64,000 nt of DNA from Endozoicomonas sp. SCSIO W0465 (lineage in GTDB: Bacteria; Pseudomonadota; Gammaproteobacteria; Pseudomonadales; Endozoicomonadaceae), in NCBI RefSeq assembly GCF_023716865.1, contig NZ_CP092417.1:5310001-5374000 (forward strand), in the 5' to 3' direction. The notes beneath the pieces are model-generated. The model was not told the origin of the DNA, did no database searches, and worked only from the letters and a program-made list of their open reading frames with translations. Positions 16,863 to 25,901 of this stretch are shown here, piece after piece. Numbering within the stretch: position 1 is the stretch's first letter; every line of letters begins with the position of its first letter. A program made the position numbers and the translations under genes.

Positions 16863-19226
16863 ATGATCCCACTCTATAATGAATCAAGTCTGGCGACGGG
16901 GAGTACGAATTCCACAGGATTACCTTCTGGTAGTGATCACACAACACCATCCAGACCATCAAGCTCTTTCTATTCAGGTCGGCACGTATCAAGACAAAAA
17001 CCCATTGGGAACAGCCTCCCAACCATCGATAATTATGAGTCCCCTAAAGAAAAAATATCTTTAAAGAGAAATGTTTCTCACATTGAAGATGCAGTACAGG
17101 ATGAAAAATTAAAAAGAAAACGACCGGATCGTGAAAATAGGTATCAACAAGATTCATTGATAGCGACTTTAGATCAATTAAAGGGCCTTTGCCAGGAACG
17201 CAAAATCACCGTCAAACCAACGCTGGATAAGCTAGTTAATTCTTGCCCGAATGAGTCGAAAGTCCAACTGGTATCCAAGCTTGGCATTTATTTTAGTAGT
17301 GTGGAAAGAACAGTTAAGAACACGTCTACGATTACCAGCATGCTCTTGAAGGGCGAAGGAAGCTCAAGAACAAAGAAAAACATTAACGAGTTTCTGAGTA
17401 TTGAAGACCGTGATGTACAAGCAATAGCATGCTATCCATTTATTACATCCATTTCTTCCATCTGCAATGGTAAAGGCTTTCCCAAAGCCGGGGACGTGAA
17501 CACGCTGCTGAAGCTACCGGGCCTCCAGAAGGATGGCCAGCCTGACCGGCAACTGCTGAGCTCCATTTCTTCCATCTGTCATGGTAAAGGCTTTCCCAAA
17601 GCAGGGGACGTGGATACGCTGCTGAAACTACCGAGCCTCCAGAAGGGTGGCCAGCTTGACCGGCAACTGCTGAGCTCCATTTCTTCCATGATGAGTAGTC
17701 GGGGCTTTCCCAAAGCCGGGGACGTGGACACGCTGCTGAAGCTACCAAGCCTCCAGAAGGATGGCCAGCTTGACTGGCAACTGCTGAGTTCCATTTCTTC
17801 TATCTGTAATGGTAAAGGCATTCCCAAAGCCGGGGACGTGGACGCGCTGCTGAAGCTACCGAGCATCCAGAAGGATGGCCAGCTTGACCGGCGACTGCTG
17901 AGCTCCATTTCTTCCATGATGAGTAGCCGGGGCTTTCCCAAAGCCGGGTACGTGGACACGCTGCTGAAGTTACCGAGCCTCCAGAAGGATGGCCAGCCTG
18001 ACCGGCAACTGCTGAGCTCCATTTCTTCCATGATGCGTAGCCGGGGCTTTCCCAAAGCCGGGGACGTGGACACGCTGCTGAAGCTACCGAGCCTCCAGAA
18101 GGATGGCCAGCTTGACCGGAAACTGCTGAGCTCCATTTCTTCCATCTGTAATGGTAAAGGCTTTCCCAAAGCCGGGGACGTGGACACGCTGCTGAAACTA
18201 CCAAGCCTCCAGAAGGATGGCCAGCCTGACCGGCAACTGCTGAGCTCCATTTCTTCCATGATGAGTAGCCGGGGCTTTCCCAAAGCCGGAGACGTGGACA
18301 CGCTGCTGAAGCTACCAAGCCTCCAGAAGGATGGCCAGCTTGACCGGCAACTGCTGAGCTCCATTTCTTCCATGATGAGTGGCCGGGGCTTTCCCAAAGC
18401 CGGGGACGTGAACACGCTGCTGAAGCTACCGAGCCTCCAGAAGGATTGCCAGCTTGACCGGAAACTGCTGAGCTCCATTTCTTCCATCTGTAATGGTAAA
18501 GGCTTTCCCAAAGCCGGGGACGTGAACACGCTGCTGAAGCTACCAGACCTCCAGAAGGATGGCCAGCTTGACCGGCAACTGCTGAGCTACATTTCTTCCA
18601 TCTGTAATGGTAAAGGCTTTCCCAAAGCCGGGGACGTGATCACGCTGCTGAAGCTACCAGACCTCCAGAAGGATGGCCAGCTTGACCGGCAACTGCTGAG
18701 CTCCATTTCTTCCATGATGAGTGGCCGGGGCTTTCCCAAAGCCGGGGATATAAACACGCTGCTGAAGCTACCAGACCTCCAGAAGGATGGCCAGCTTGAC
18801 CGGCAACTGCTGAGCTCCATTTCTTCCATGATGAGTGGCCGGGGCTTTCCCAAAGCCAGGGATATAAACACGCTGTTGAAGCTACCAGACCTCCAGAAGG
18901 ATGGCCAGCTTGACCGGCAACTGCTGAGCTCCATTTCTTCCATGAAGAGTAGACGGGGCTTTCCCAAAGCCGGGGACGTGGACACGCTGCTCAAGCTACC
19001 GAGCCTCCAGAAGGATGGCCAACTTGACCGGCAACTGCTGAGCTCCATTTCTTCCATCTGTAATGGTAAAGGCTTTCCGAACGAGAATTTAATTTCACGA
19101 ATTATAGAATCTATAGGTCTCAATAATCTGGAACTACCAGAATATATTGATGAACTCCTTTCATCAGAGAATTTTGTTTTCGATGAAAACTTTTGGGAGT
19201 CACTTTCATTAGATGAAATAATCTGA
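16863..19226 (+). CDS. 38-residue tandem repeat protein, copy 3 (14 repeats, intact)
   Basis: The 787 residues equal 205 + 14 x 38 + 50. The N-terminal region lacks one RPS triplet present in copy 2. The KLKRKRPD basic motif is kept. Variable loop pairs in order are HG, SS, NG, SS, RS, NG, SS, SG, NG, NG, SG, SG, SR, NG. Several repeats carry framework changes (IPKAGDVDALL, PDLQ instead of PSLQ, DINTLL), showing distinct repeat sub-lineages; the last cluster has three PDLQ repeats in a row. The tail ends SENFVFDENFWESLSLDEII. Expression may differ because the leader is truncated. Confidence 0.9.
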   Translation: MIPLYNESSLATGSTNSTGLPSGSDHTTPSRPSSSFYSGRHVSRQKPIGNSLPTIDNYESPKEKISLKRNVSHIEDAVQDEKLKRKRPDRENRYQQDSLIATLDQLKGLCQERKITVKPTLDKLVNSCPNESKVQLVSKLGIYFSSVERTVKNTSTITSMLLKGEGSSRTKKNINEFLSIEDRDVQAIACYPFITSISSICNGKGFPKAGDVNTLLKLPGLQKDGQPDRQLLSSISSICHGKGFPKAGDVDTLLKLPSLQKGGQLDRQLLSSISSMMSSRGFPKAGDVDTLLKLPSLQKDGQLDWQLLSSISSICNGKGIPKAGDVDALLKLPSIQKDGQLDRRLLSSISSMMSSRGFPKAGYVDTLLKLPSLQKDGQPDRQLLSSISSMMRSRGFPKAGDVDTLLKLPSLQKDGQLDRKLLSSISSICNGKGFPKAGDVDTLLKLPSLQKDGQPDRQLLSSISSMMSSRGFPKAGDVDTLLKLPSLQKDGQLDRQLLSSISSMMSGRGFPKAGDVNTLLKLPSLQKDCQLDRKLLSSISSICNGKGFPKAGDVNTLLKLPDLQKDGQLDRQLLSYISSICNGKGFPKAGDVITLLKLPDLQKDGQLDRQLLSSISSMMSGRGFPKAGDINTLLKLPDLQKDGQLDRQLLSSISSMMSGRGFPKARDINTLLKLPDLQKDGQLDRQLLSSISSMKSRRGFPKAGDVDTLLKLPSLQKDGQLDRQLLSSISSICNGKGFPNENLISRIIESIGLNNLELPEYIDELLSSENFVFDENFWESLSLDEII

Positions 19227-19269
19227 CTCTTATCAAAAATCATTTAAGACGGGAGATTGGATAAACGAA

Positions 19270-19519
19270 GCAACCCGGAAGCTGGGGTCCGAAGCTGGGG
19301 TCCAAAGCTGGGGTCCAAAGCTGGGGTCCAAAGCTGGGGTCACAAAGCTGGGGTCAAAAGCTGGCAAAGCTGGGGTCCAAAGCTGGGGTCACAAAGCTGG
19401 GGTCAACAAAGCTGGGGTCAACAAAGCTGGGGTCACAAAGCTGGGGTCAACAAAGCTGGGGTCAACAAAGCTGGGGTCAACAAAGCTGGGGTCAACAAAG
19501 CTGGCACAAGCTGGGGTCA
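19270..19519. repeat. Short tandem array of GCTGGGGTC units
   Basis: About seventeen units of 12-18 bp built on AAGCTGGGGTC, followed by C, CA, ACA or AACA, run head to tail. The core matches the end of the ~170-bp spacer element. The array follows the conserved sequence after the repeat gene (AAGACGGGAGATTGGATAAACG region). A group II intron is inserted at its right side. A similar shorter array is at 30993-31130. Confidence 0.8.
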
Positions 19520-21449
19520 ATCGGGTAAGGGCCGGTCTTTCTCCAGCCCTCCCCACAGCACCCGGCATGCGGGTCCGCACCGGGCGGTTCAACGATGATG
19601 GTGAAACCTGATCCATAAGTCTTTCAATGAAACAAGCCCAATTTTCGCGAGGTAACTGTTATTCAGTGCCTGTTGTACCGCATAGGTTTTACTCAGACGG
19701 TAATACCCTTTGCTGCTGGCTGCGATCTTGGCGGCGTTAATTTTATCAACGCCTAACCTGACCAGATTCTTAAAACGGGTTTTCGGCTTGCGCCATTGCT
19801 TCAGAAAGCAGCAACGGATTCGCCGACGTATCCATTGATCCAGCAGGGGAATTGGTCGGTGATATTCCGATAACCGGAAATACCCCATCCAACCCCGGAT
19901 ATATTGTGCCAATTTGCGTAACCGATGTTGCATTGAGACACCCCAGCGACGACTGGTCAACTTGAGTATCCGGTATTTGAATCGGTCCAGACACTTCTGG
20001 GCCCAGCGAACTTTCTTCCCTGTGAAGGTGAAACTCAGGAATTCGCTTTCTGTTGCTTTCACAACTTTACTTTTCCGGGAGTTAATCTTCAGTTTCAATT
20101 TGCGTTCAATGAATTGGGTAATGCTGTGCATCACCCGATCCCCTGCACGCTGACTTTTGACGAGAATCACAAAATCATCACAGTATCTTGCAAAGCAATG
20201 ACCCCGATATTCAAGCTCCTTGTCGAGTTCGTCGAGGACCACATTAGACAGCAAGGGTGATAAAGGCCCACCCTGTGGCATGCCAACCCTGGTCGGGTAG
20301 ACATTGCCCTCAATCATGACACCGGAGCGCAGGTAGCTACCAATCAGTTTCAGAAGGCGTTTGTCGCGGACCTTACGGAGACCCTCGACATCAAAACGTC
20401 GTGATTAACCGTATCAAAGAATTTACTCAGATCAACGTCAACAGCGTAATGAAGCCCCCGGTTGATCAACTGCTTAACCTGACGGACTCCGTCGTGTGCT
20501 GACCGTCCCGGTCGGTAGCCGAAGCTGTTTGGAGAGAAACCCGGATCAAAGACAGGGGTCAGCACCTGCACAATGGCCTGCTGTATGACCCTATCCATCA
20601 CGGTAGGGATTCCCAGCAAACGCTCACCGCCGTCCGGCTTTTCTATAACATGTCGGCGCACGGGTGATGGCTGGTAGGTTCCGTCCAATAAGGCTTGACG
20701 CACTGAAGGCCAATGCTGTTTGGCAAAGTCTGGATAAGCTTCAATAGTGACTCCATCAATACCCGGAGCACCCTTGTTGCTTTTGACCTGTTTCCATGCA
20801 CTTGCCAGATTAGCCGGTTCAAGTACGCAATTTAGTAGATCATGGTTCAAAGCTGGTTAAAGATTCTGTCGCCAAGTACGGTGAGTCGCCGGACGGCTGC
20901 ATCGCCTTGAGGGAATCAGTCTCCTCTTTGTCGTCGATGTTCGGCCCTTCGCTAACGACTTCCCATCCGTTAATGGCTTCTGTCGTACAGCTACTATGGC
21001 CTCTGCTGACTTCTGTCCAATCACCACGCGGAGTTACCTCTGCTGGCGCTATTGGTTGCCATCGGGTTTGCTCGAACAGGATGATGAGACCTGTTCGCCG
21101 AGCCTGTTGTAACCAGTGGCTGAGAACTGGGAATTACCAATCGCATGTTGAACAGATCTCCCCGGATAAGGACATGAACTTTCAGTGCACAACCGCCGCA
21201 TTTACCGTGTCTCACGAACCATAGGGCTTTGTGATCCTTGGCTCACTCGCCCAGAGACTCAGCCTTATATGCGATTTCTGTACGTCGGCTCGCACCTTTG
21301 CACTCAGACTGCCTCCGCACAGCCCCTCGCGGGACTGCACTTGCCTTAAGCTAGTGGTTGTCATCAGCAGGCGTCTTTACCGCCAGTCAGATGTAGGTTC
21401 TCCCACAGGGGACTTTCACCCCATCAGTTCATGCCCATGCCGGGCGTAC
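19520..21449 (-). mobile_element. Group II intron with frameshifted maturase
   Basis: On the reverse strand the intron starts near 21449 (GTACGCCCGG, close to the GTGYG consensus) and ends near 19520 with CTTACCCGAT. About 600 bp of structured 5' RNA domains precede the reverse-transcriptase frame. Domain V is visible at 19557-19591 (GAACCGCCCGGTGCGG... CCGGGTG) and domain VI at 19522-19550, with its bulged A expected in GGAGAAAG. Both exon flanks are pieces of the GCTGGGGTC array, so it inserted into that repeat. Boundaries are inferred from motif and flank symmetry. Confidence 0.8.
19589..20850 (-). pseudogene. ltrA: Group II intron reverse transcriptase/maturase (frameshifted)
   Basis: The first part (20350-20850) holds RT motifs such as NKGAPGIDGVTIE, GIPTVMDRVIQQA, SFGYRPGRSAHDGVRQ and YAVDVDLSKFFDTVNHD. 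The second part (19589-20317) continues with GMPQGGPLSPLLSNVVLDELD, the catalytic YCDD (FARYCDDFVI) and the maturase X domain. The frames are joined by a shift near 20388. The upstream frame stops at 20350, and the correct frame reads EGLRKVRDKRLLKLIGSYLRSGVM there. No C-terminal endonuclease domain is seen. A single indel has inactivated it unless recoding occurs. Confidence 0.88.
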
Positions 21450-21452
21450 CAA

Positions 21453-21616
21453 GCTGGGGTCAAGTCTTTCTTTTTGAATATGCAAGATTCATGGCACAAG
21501 ACAGGTCTTGATCTTTGGCGTTGATTTCAAGGTTCAAGACTTAACGTAAGAATTCCTGATTATCCAGCTGAAATTTCAAACGTCTAATGACTTTCAAAAG
21601 GAAAGACCTGACCCCA
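21453..21616. repeat. Recurring ~170-bp spacer element, copy 3 (uninterrupted)
   Basis: This is the most complete copy. It opens with AGCTGGGGTCAAGTCTTTC and closes with GAAAGACCTGACCCCACCAG, so the full inverted ends are visible. It shows the empty IS1111 target AGACCTGACCCCACC and the empty IS630 target TA in ACGTCTAATGAC. Confidence 0.8.
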
Positions 21617-21619
21617 CCA

Positions 21620-21762
21620 GCGCTGCCCGCAGCGCTGCCCGAAAAACCTGACCATCGCTACCGTCATGGCCTGAGTTGTGACGGTAATTCGATAATTAAT
21701 GAACTAAAAGGCTGTTTCCTGTGTCTGAGCTGGCACGGTTTAATGAATAAAGTTTATACATA
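21620..21762 (+). promoter_or_regulatory. Truncated leader of repeat gene copy 4
   Basis: Hairpin A and the first half of hairpin C are missing. The junction shows a duplicated CGCTGCCCG (CGCTGCCCG-CAG-CGCTGCCCG), followed by the common AAAAACCTGACCATCGCTACC and hairpin D. As in copy 3, the switch-like part of the leader is lost. Confidence 0.55.
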
Positions 21763-24249
21763 ATGATCCCACTCTATAATGAATCAAGTCTGGCGACGGG
21801 GAGTGCGAATTCCACAGGATTACCTTCTGGTAGTGATCACACAACACCATCCAGACCATCCAAACCATCAAGCTCTTTCTATTCAGGTCGGTACGTATCA
21901 AGACAAGAACCCATTGGGAACAGCCTCCCAACCATAGATAATTATGAGTCCCCTAAAGAAAAAATATCTTTAAAGAGAAATGTTTCTCACATTGAAGATG
22001 CAGTACAGGATGAAAAATTAAAAAGAAAACGACCGGATCGTGAAAATGAGTATCAACAAGATTCATTGATAGCGACTTTAGATCAATTAAAAGGCCTTTG
22101 CCAGGAACGCAAAATCACCGTCAAACCAACGTTAGATAAACTGGTTAATTCTTGCCCGAAAGAGTCGAGAGTCCAACTGGTATCCAAGCTTGGTATTTAT
22201 TTTAGTAGTGTGGAAAGAACTGTTAAAAACACGGGTACGATTACCAGCATGCTCTGCAAGGGTGAAGGAAACTCAAGAACAAAGAAAAACATTAACGAGT
22301 TTCTGAGTATTGAAGACCGTGATGTACAAGCAATAGCATGTTATCCATTTATTACCTCCATTTCTTCCATCTGTAATGGTAAAGGCTTTCCCAAAGCCGG
22401 GGACGTGGACACGCTGCTGAAGCTACCGAGTCTCCAGAAGGATGGTCAACTTGACCGGCAACTGCTGAGCTCCATTTCTTCCATCTGTAATGGTAAAGGC
22501 TTTCCCAAAGCCGGGGACGTGGACACGCTGCTGAAGTTACCGAGTCTCCAGAAGGATGGCCAACTTGACCGGCAACTGCTGAGCTCCATTTCTTCCATGA
22601 TGAGAAGCCGGGGCTTTCCCAAAGCCGGGGACGTGGACACGCTGCTGAAGCTACCGAGCCTCCAGAAGGATAGCCAGCTTGACCGGCAACTGCTGAGTTC
22701 CATTTCTTCTATCTGTAATGGTAAAGGCATTCCCAAAACCGGGGACGTGGACGCGCTGCTGAAGCTACCGAGCCTCCGGAAGGATGGCCAGCTTGACCGG
22801 CAACTGCTGAGCTCCATTTCTTCCATCTGTAATGGTAAAGGCTTTCCCAAAGCCGGGGACGTGGACACGCTGCTGAAGCTACCGAGCCTCCAGAAGGATG
22901 GCCAGCTTGACCGGCAACTGCTGAGTTCCATTTCTTCCATCTGTAATGGTAAAGGCTTTCCCAAAGCCGGGGACGTGGACACGCTGCTGAAGCTACCGAG
23001 CCTCCAGAAGGATGGCCAGCTTGACCGGCAACTGCTGAGCTCCATTTCTTCCATCTGTCATGGTAAAGGCTTTCCCAAAGCCGGGGACTTGGACACGCTG
23101 CTGAAGCTACCGAGCCTCCAGAAGGATGGCCAGCTTGACCGGAAACTGCTGAGCTCCATTTCTTCCATCTGTAATGGTAAAGGCTTTCCCAAAGCTGAGG
23201 ACGTGGACACGCTGCTGAAGCAACCAAGCCTCCAGAAGGATGGCCAGCTTGACCGGCAAGTGCTGAGCTCCATTTCTTGCATGATGAGTAGCCGGGGCTT
23301 TCCCAAAGCCGGGGACCTGGACACGCTGCTGAAGCTACCGAGCCTCCAGAAGAATGGCCAGCTTGACCAGCAACTGCTGAGTTCCATTTCTTCCATGATG
23401 AGTAGCCGGGGCTTTCCCAAAGCCGGGGATGTGGACACGCTGCTGAAGCTACCGAGCCTCCAGAAGGATGGCCAGCTTGACCGGCAACTGCTGAGCTCCA
23501 TTTCTTCCATGATGAATGGCCGGGGCTTTCCCAAAGCCGAGGATATAAACACGCTGCTGAAGCTACCAGACCTCCAGAAGGATGGCCAGCTTGACCGGCA
23601 ACTGCTGAGATCCATTTCTTCCATCTGTCATGGTAAAGGCTTTCCCAAAGCCGGAGACGTGAACACGCTGCTGAAGATACCGGGCCTCCAGAAGGATGGC
23701 CAGCTTGACCGGCAACTGCTGAGCTCCATTTCTTCCATGATGGGTCGCAGGGGCTTTCCCAAAGCCGGGGACGTGGACACGCTGCTGAAGCTACCGAGCC
23801 TCCAGAAGGATGGCCAGCTTGACCGGCAACTGCTGAGCTCCATTTCTTCCATGATGAATGGCCGGGGCTTTCCCAAAGCCGAGGATATAAACACGCTGCT
23901 GAAGCTACCAGACCTCCAGAAGGATGGCCAGCTTGACCGGCAACTGCTGAGATCCATTTCTTCCATGATGAGTCGCCGGGGCTTTCCCAAAGCCGGGGAC
24001 GTGGACACGCTGCTGAAGCTACCGAGCCTCCAGAAGGATGGCCAGCTTGACCGGCAACTGCTGAGATCCATTTCTTCCATCTGTCATGATAAAGGCTTTC
24101 CGAACGAGAATTTAATTTCACGAATTATAGAATCTATAGGTCTCAAGAATCTGGAACTACCAGAATATATTGATGAACTCCTTTCATCAGAGAATTTTGT
24201 TATCGATGAAAACTTTTGGGAGTCACTTTCATTAGATGAAATAATCTGA
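21763..24249 (+). CDS. 38-residue tandem repeat protein, copy 4 (15 repeats, intact)
   Basis: The 828 residues equal 208 + 15 x 38 + 50. The Ser/Pro-rich start, KLKRKRPD motif and acidic tail are as in the other copies. Variable loop pairs in order are NG, RS, NG, NG, NG, HG, NG, SS, SS, NG, HG, GR, NG, SR, HD. It contains an unusual repeat with KAEDVDTLLKQ and QVLSSISC that recurs in copy 5 next to similar neighbours, evidence of shared blocks. The N-terminal domain has small changes (CPKESRVQLV, LCKGEGNSR) shared with copy 6. Confidence 0.9.
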   Translation: MIPLYNESSLATGSANSTGLPSGSDHTTPSRPSKPSSSFYSGRYVSRQEPIGNSLPTIDNYESPKEKISLKRNVSHIEDAVQDEKLKRKRPDRENEYQQDSLIATLDQLKGLCQERKITVKPTLDKLVNSCPKESRVQLVSKLGIYFSSVERTVKNTGTITSMLCKGEGNSRTKKNINEFLSIEDRDVQAIACYPFITSISSICNGKGFPKAGDVDTLLKLPSLQKDGQLDRQLLSSISSICNGKGFPKAGDVDTLLKLPSLQKDGQLDRQLLSSISSMMRSRGFPKAGDVDTLLKLPSLQKDSQLDRQLLSSISSICNGKGIPKTGDVDALLKLPSLRKDGQLDRQLLSSISSICNGKGFPKAGDVDTLLKLPSLQKDGQLDRQLLSSISSICNGKGFPKAGDVDTLLKLPSLQKDGQLDRQLLSSISSICHGKGFPKAGDLDTLLKLPSLQKDGQLDRKLLSSISSICNGKGFPKAEDVDTLLKQPSLQKDGQLDRQVLSSISCMMSSRGFPKAGDLDTLLKLPSLQKNGQLDQQLLSSISSMMSSRGFPKAGDVDTLLKLPSLQKDGQLDRQLLSSISSMMNGRGFPKAEDINTLLKLPDLQKDGQLDRQLLRSISSICHGKGFPKAGDVNTLLKIPGLQKDGQLDRQLLSSISSMMGRRGFPKAGDVDTLLKLPSLQKDGQLDRQLLSSISSMMNGRGFPKAEDINTLLKLPDLQKDGQLDRQLLRSISSMMSRRGFPKAGDVDTLLKLPSLQKDGQLDRQLLRSISSICHDKGFPNENLISRIIESIGLKNLELPEYIDELLSSENFVIDENFWESLSLDEII

Positions 24250-24270
24250 TTCTTATCAAAAATCATTTAT

Positions 24271-25302
24271 GGCTCTTTTCCAATTCCAGACTGCTATGTA
24301 ACCAGCAAGTTGACTAAGGGCTGAAGAAGACTTTTGCCTCTTCGGCCAATATTATGCAAAAACTCAAAAAAGCCAAGGTAAAGGGGTAAAGCCTCTTGGG
24401 ATATTCCCCTGTGAGGCCTTAGCCACGAGCGTAGAAGTGACCAAAACCCCTCCATAGTATTAACATGCACCTCGTAAATACCGTCTTTGTCATCATCACG
24501 AGCATACTCACCTTTGCCGTGACAGACCGTTTTATGTCTGAAGCCCCAGCTTTCAAGGTCATCATAGATGTTGTATTCATCGGTATAAATCTGGCTCTGT
24601 GGGGCTACGTGTTTCTTGATAAATGGTTCGATTGTCGCCTTCTTAACGTTCGACAGCATGTTGATAATGACCTGACCTCCCCTTTGAATCATTCCCAATA
24701 CCGGCGGTTTGTCTTTTTCAAGAGTCCCACGGCCCGGAGCGCCTTTAAGCCTTCTTTTTCTCGGTGGACGATCCAGATTTTTTTAATGCTTCAGGGTGTC
24801 CCTTGTGACCAGCTACAATGTAGACCTCGTCGAATTCAACTTCGCCATCAAGAATCACTTCAGGCTTTCGGTCAACAACACCATTTCGTAAGACTGTGGT
24901 CATATGGTGTGCATCACTGACACACAGATCAAGTTCCTGAGCTATCTGGCTGTTGGAGACGTTCAGCCCCATTAAATAGAGACAGGCAATCCAGACTTTG
25001 AGTGGTCGGTGGTGTCCTGCGAAAACCGTATTTGTCAGGTCATCGAAGTAGCGCTTACAGGACTTACAGTAATAGTGCTGGCACTCTACCTGCACATTGT
25101 CGTGTCCATTCTTTTTGACATTCTCAGAATCACAGTGCGGACAGAGAACAGTGCCATCTGGCCAGCGGTTCTCACGGATCATCTCAAAGCAGGTGTCATT
25201 ACTGATGAGATCTGAGATTCGGCCTATATTCATGGTCAATGCTGGCGATGGCTAATTATATCCACCAAGGATAGTTCAGCAGTTCGGAATTCGAAAAGAG
25301 CC
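24271..25302 (-). mobile_element. IS1595-family (ISXO2-like) insertion sequence
   Basis: Ends are GGCTCTTTTCCAATTCCAG and, reversed, GGCTCTTTTCGAATTCCGA, followed on both by ACTGCT. The element is about 1.03 kb. No 8-bp duplication is present (TCATTTAT on the left, TTCCTGAT on the right), so a neighbouring deletion or recombination followed insertion. It lies directly after repeat gene copy 4 and removed the usual downstream sequence. Confidence 0.85.
24294..25239 (-). pseudogene. IS1595-family transposase (frameshifted)
   Basis: The N-terminal part (24745-25239) has the zinc ribbon CPHCDSENVKKNG...CKSCKRYF and the first catalytic region GEVEFDEVYIVAGHKG. The C-terminal part (24294-24698) has QSQIYTDEYNIYDDL, HVNTMEGFWSLLRSWLRPHRGIS and the typical end. 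A shift near 24765-24775 separates the parts; the correct continuation reads PRKRRLKGAPGRGTLEKDKPPVLGMI. The catalytic residues remain encoded but split. Confidence 0.88.
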
Positions 25303-25359
25303 TTCCTGATTATCCAGCTGAAATTTCAAACGTCTAATGACTTTCAAAAGGAAAGACCT
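25303..25359. repeat. Recurring spacer element, copy 4 (right end only)
   Basis: Only the final 57 bp remain, from TTCCTGATTATCCAGCTG to GAAAGACCT, between the IS1595 element and the IS1111 element. It shows that IS1111 copy 2 also used the AGACCT junction. Confidence 0.7.
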
Positions 25360-25901
25360 AATGGAATGGTCCGCCCCGCTCCCAAAACGGCTTCAAATGA
25401 GCCAAGATAGAATGAGTTTTGCGGAACATCATTCAGAATAAGAAACGGAGCGAACCATGAGCAAGCATAACAAATCAGGAGTGAGCCAGAAAGGTCAAGT
25501 TGTTTTTCTCGGAATTGATCTGAGCAAAAAAAGTTTCCAGCTGCACTGCGTTGATGCCAAAGGCAATGTGGTCATCAAAAAGAAACTTAACCGTAAGGCG
25601 CTTTTACCTTTTATTGCTAACTTACCTGAATGTGCTGTCGGCATTGAAGTCTGCGGCGGTTCGCACTACTGGTGTCGTAAGTTTACCGAGCTGGGGCATG
25701 ACGTTAACATTATGGCTCCCCAGTTCGTGAAGCCATACGTCAAGTCAAACAAGAATGACGCTGCTGATGCTGAAGCAATCTGTGAAGCAATGCAACGCCC
25801 CAGCATGCGGTTTGTACCAACCAAAACTATTGAGCAGCAGGATATCCAGAGCCTGCATAGAATACGCAGCCAGGCAGTGGCCAGAAGAACAGCGTTAGGT
25901 A
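25360..25901 (+). mobile_element. IS1111-group insertion sequence, copy 2 (truncated)
   Basis: It begins after AGACCT with the same left end and subterminal repeat as copy 1. It is interrupted at 25901 by an ISNCY-like element flanked by TAGGTA. After that element only about 10 bp match (GGTAACC, to about 27610) before unrelated IS630 sequence, so the right half, including the guide RNA region, is lost. Confidence 0.85.
25457..25901 (+). pseudogene. IS1111 transposase, N-terminal fragment
   Basis: This fragment of 148 intact codons (MSKHNKSGVSQKGQVVFLGID to RSQAVARRTALG) has no nonsense codon at position 97, unlike copy 1. It is then cut by the inserted IS. It contains the first catalytic Asp (GIDLSKK) and the NKNDAADAEAI motif but lacks the C-terminal Tnp20 domain. 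Confidence 0.88.

Noticed and set aside
19257..19598. 113-codon frame across the GCTGGGGTC array
   Set aside because: It changes its repeated peptide whenever the linker length changes, starts at TTG and runs into the group II intron. It is a by-product of a non-coding tandem array.
22709..24121. Long reverse-strand frames across the repeat arrays (up to 470 codons, with repeating MEEMELSSCRSSWPSFW or RWKKWSSAVAGQAGHP)
   Set aside because: The 114-bp repeat is a multiple of three, so any frame without a stop in one unit stays open through the array. These frames follow the arrays exactly, lack starts with ribosome sites and show no conserved ends.
24271..25302. Target duplication for the IS1595 element after copy 4
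   Set aside because: The flanks TCATTTAT and TTCCTGAT do not match. I therefore report the element without a duplication.
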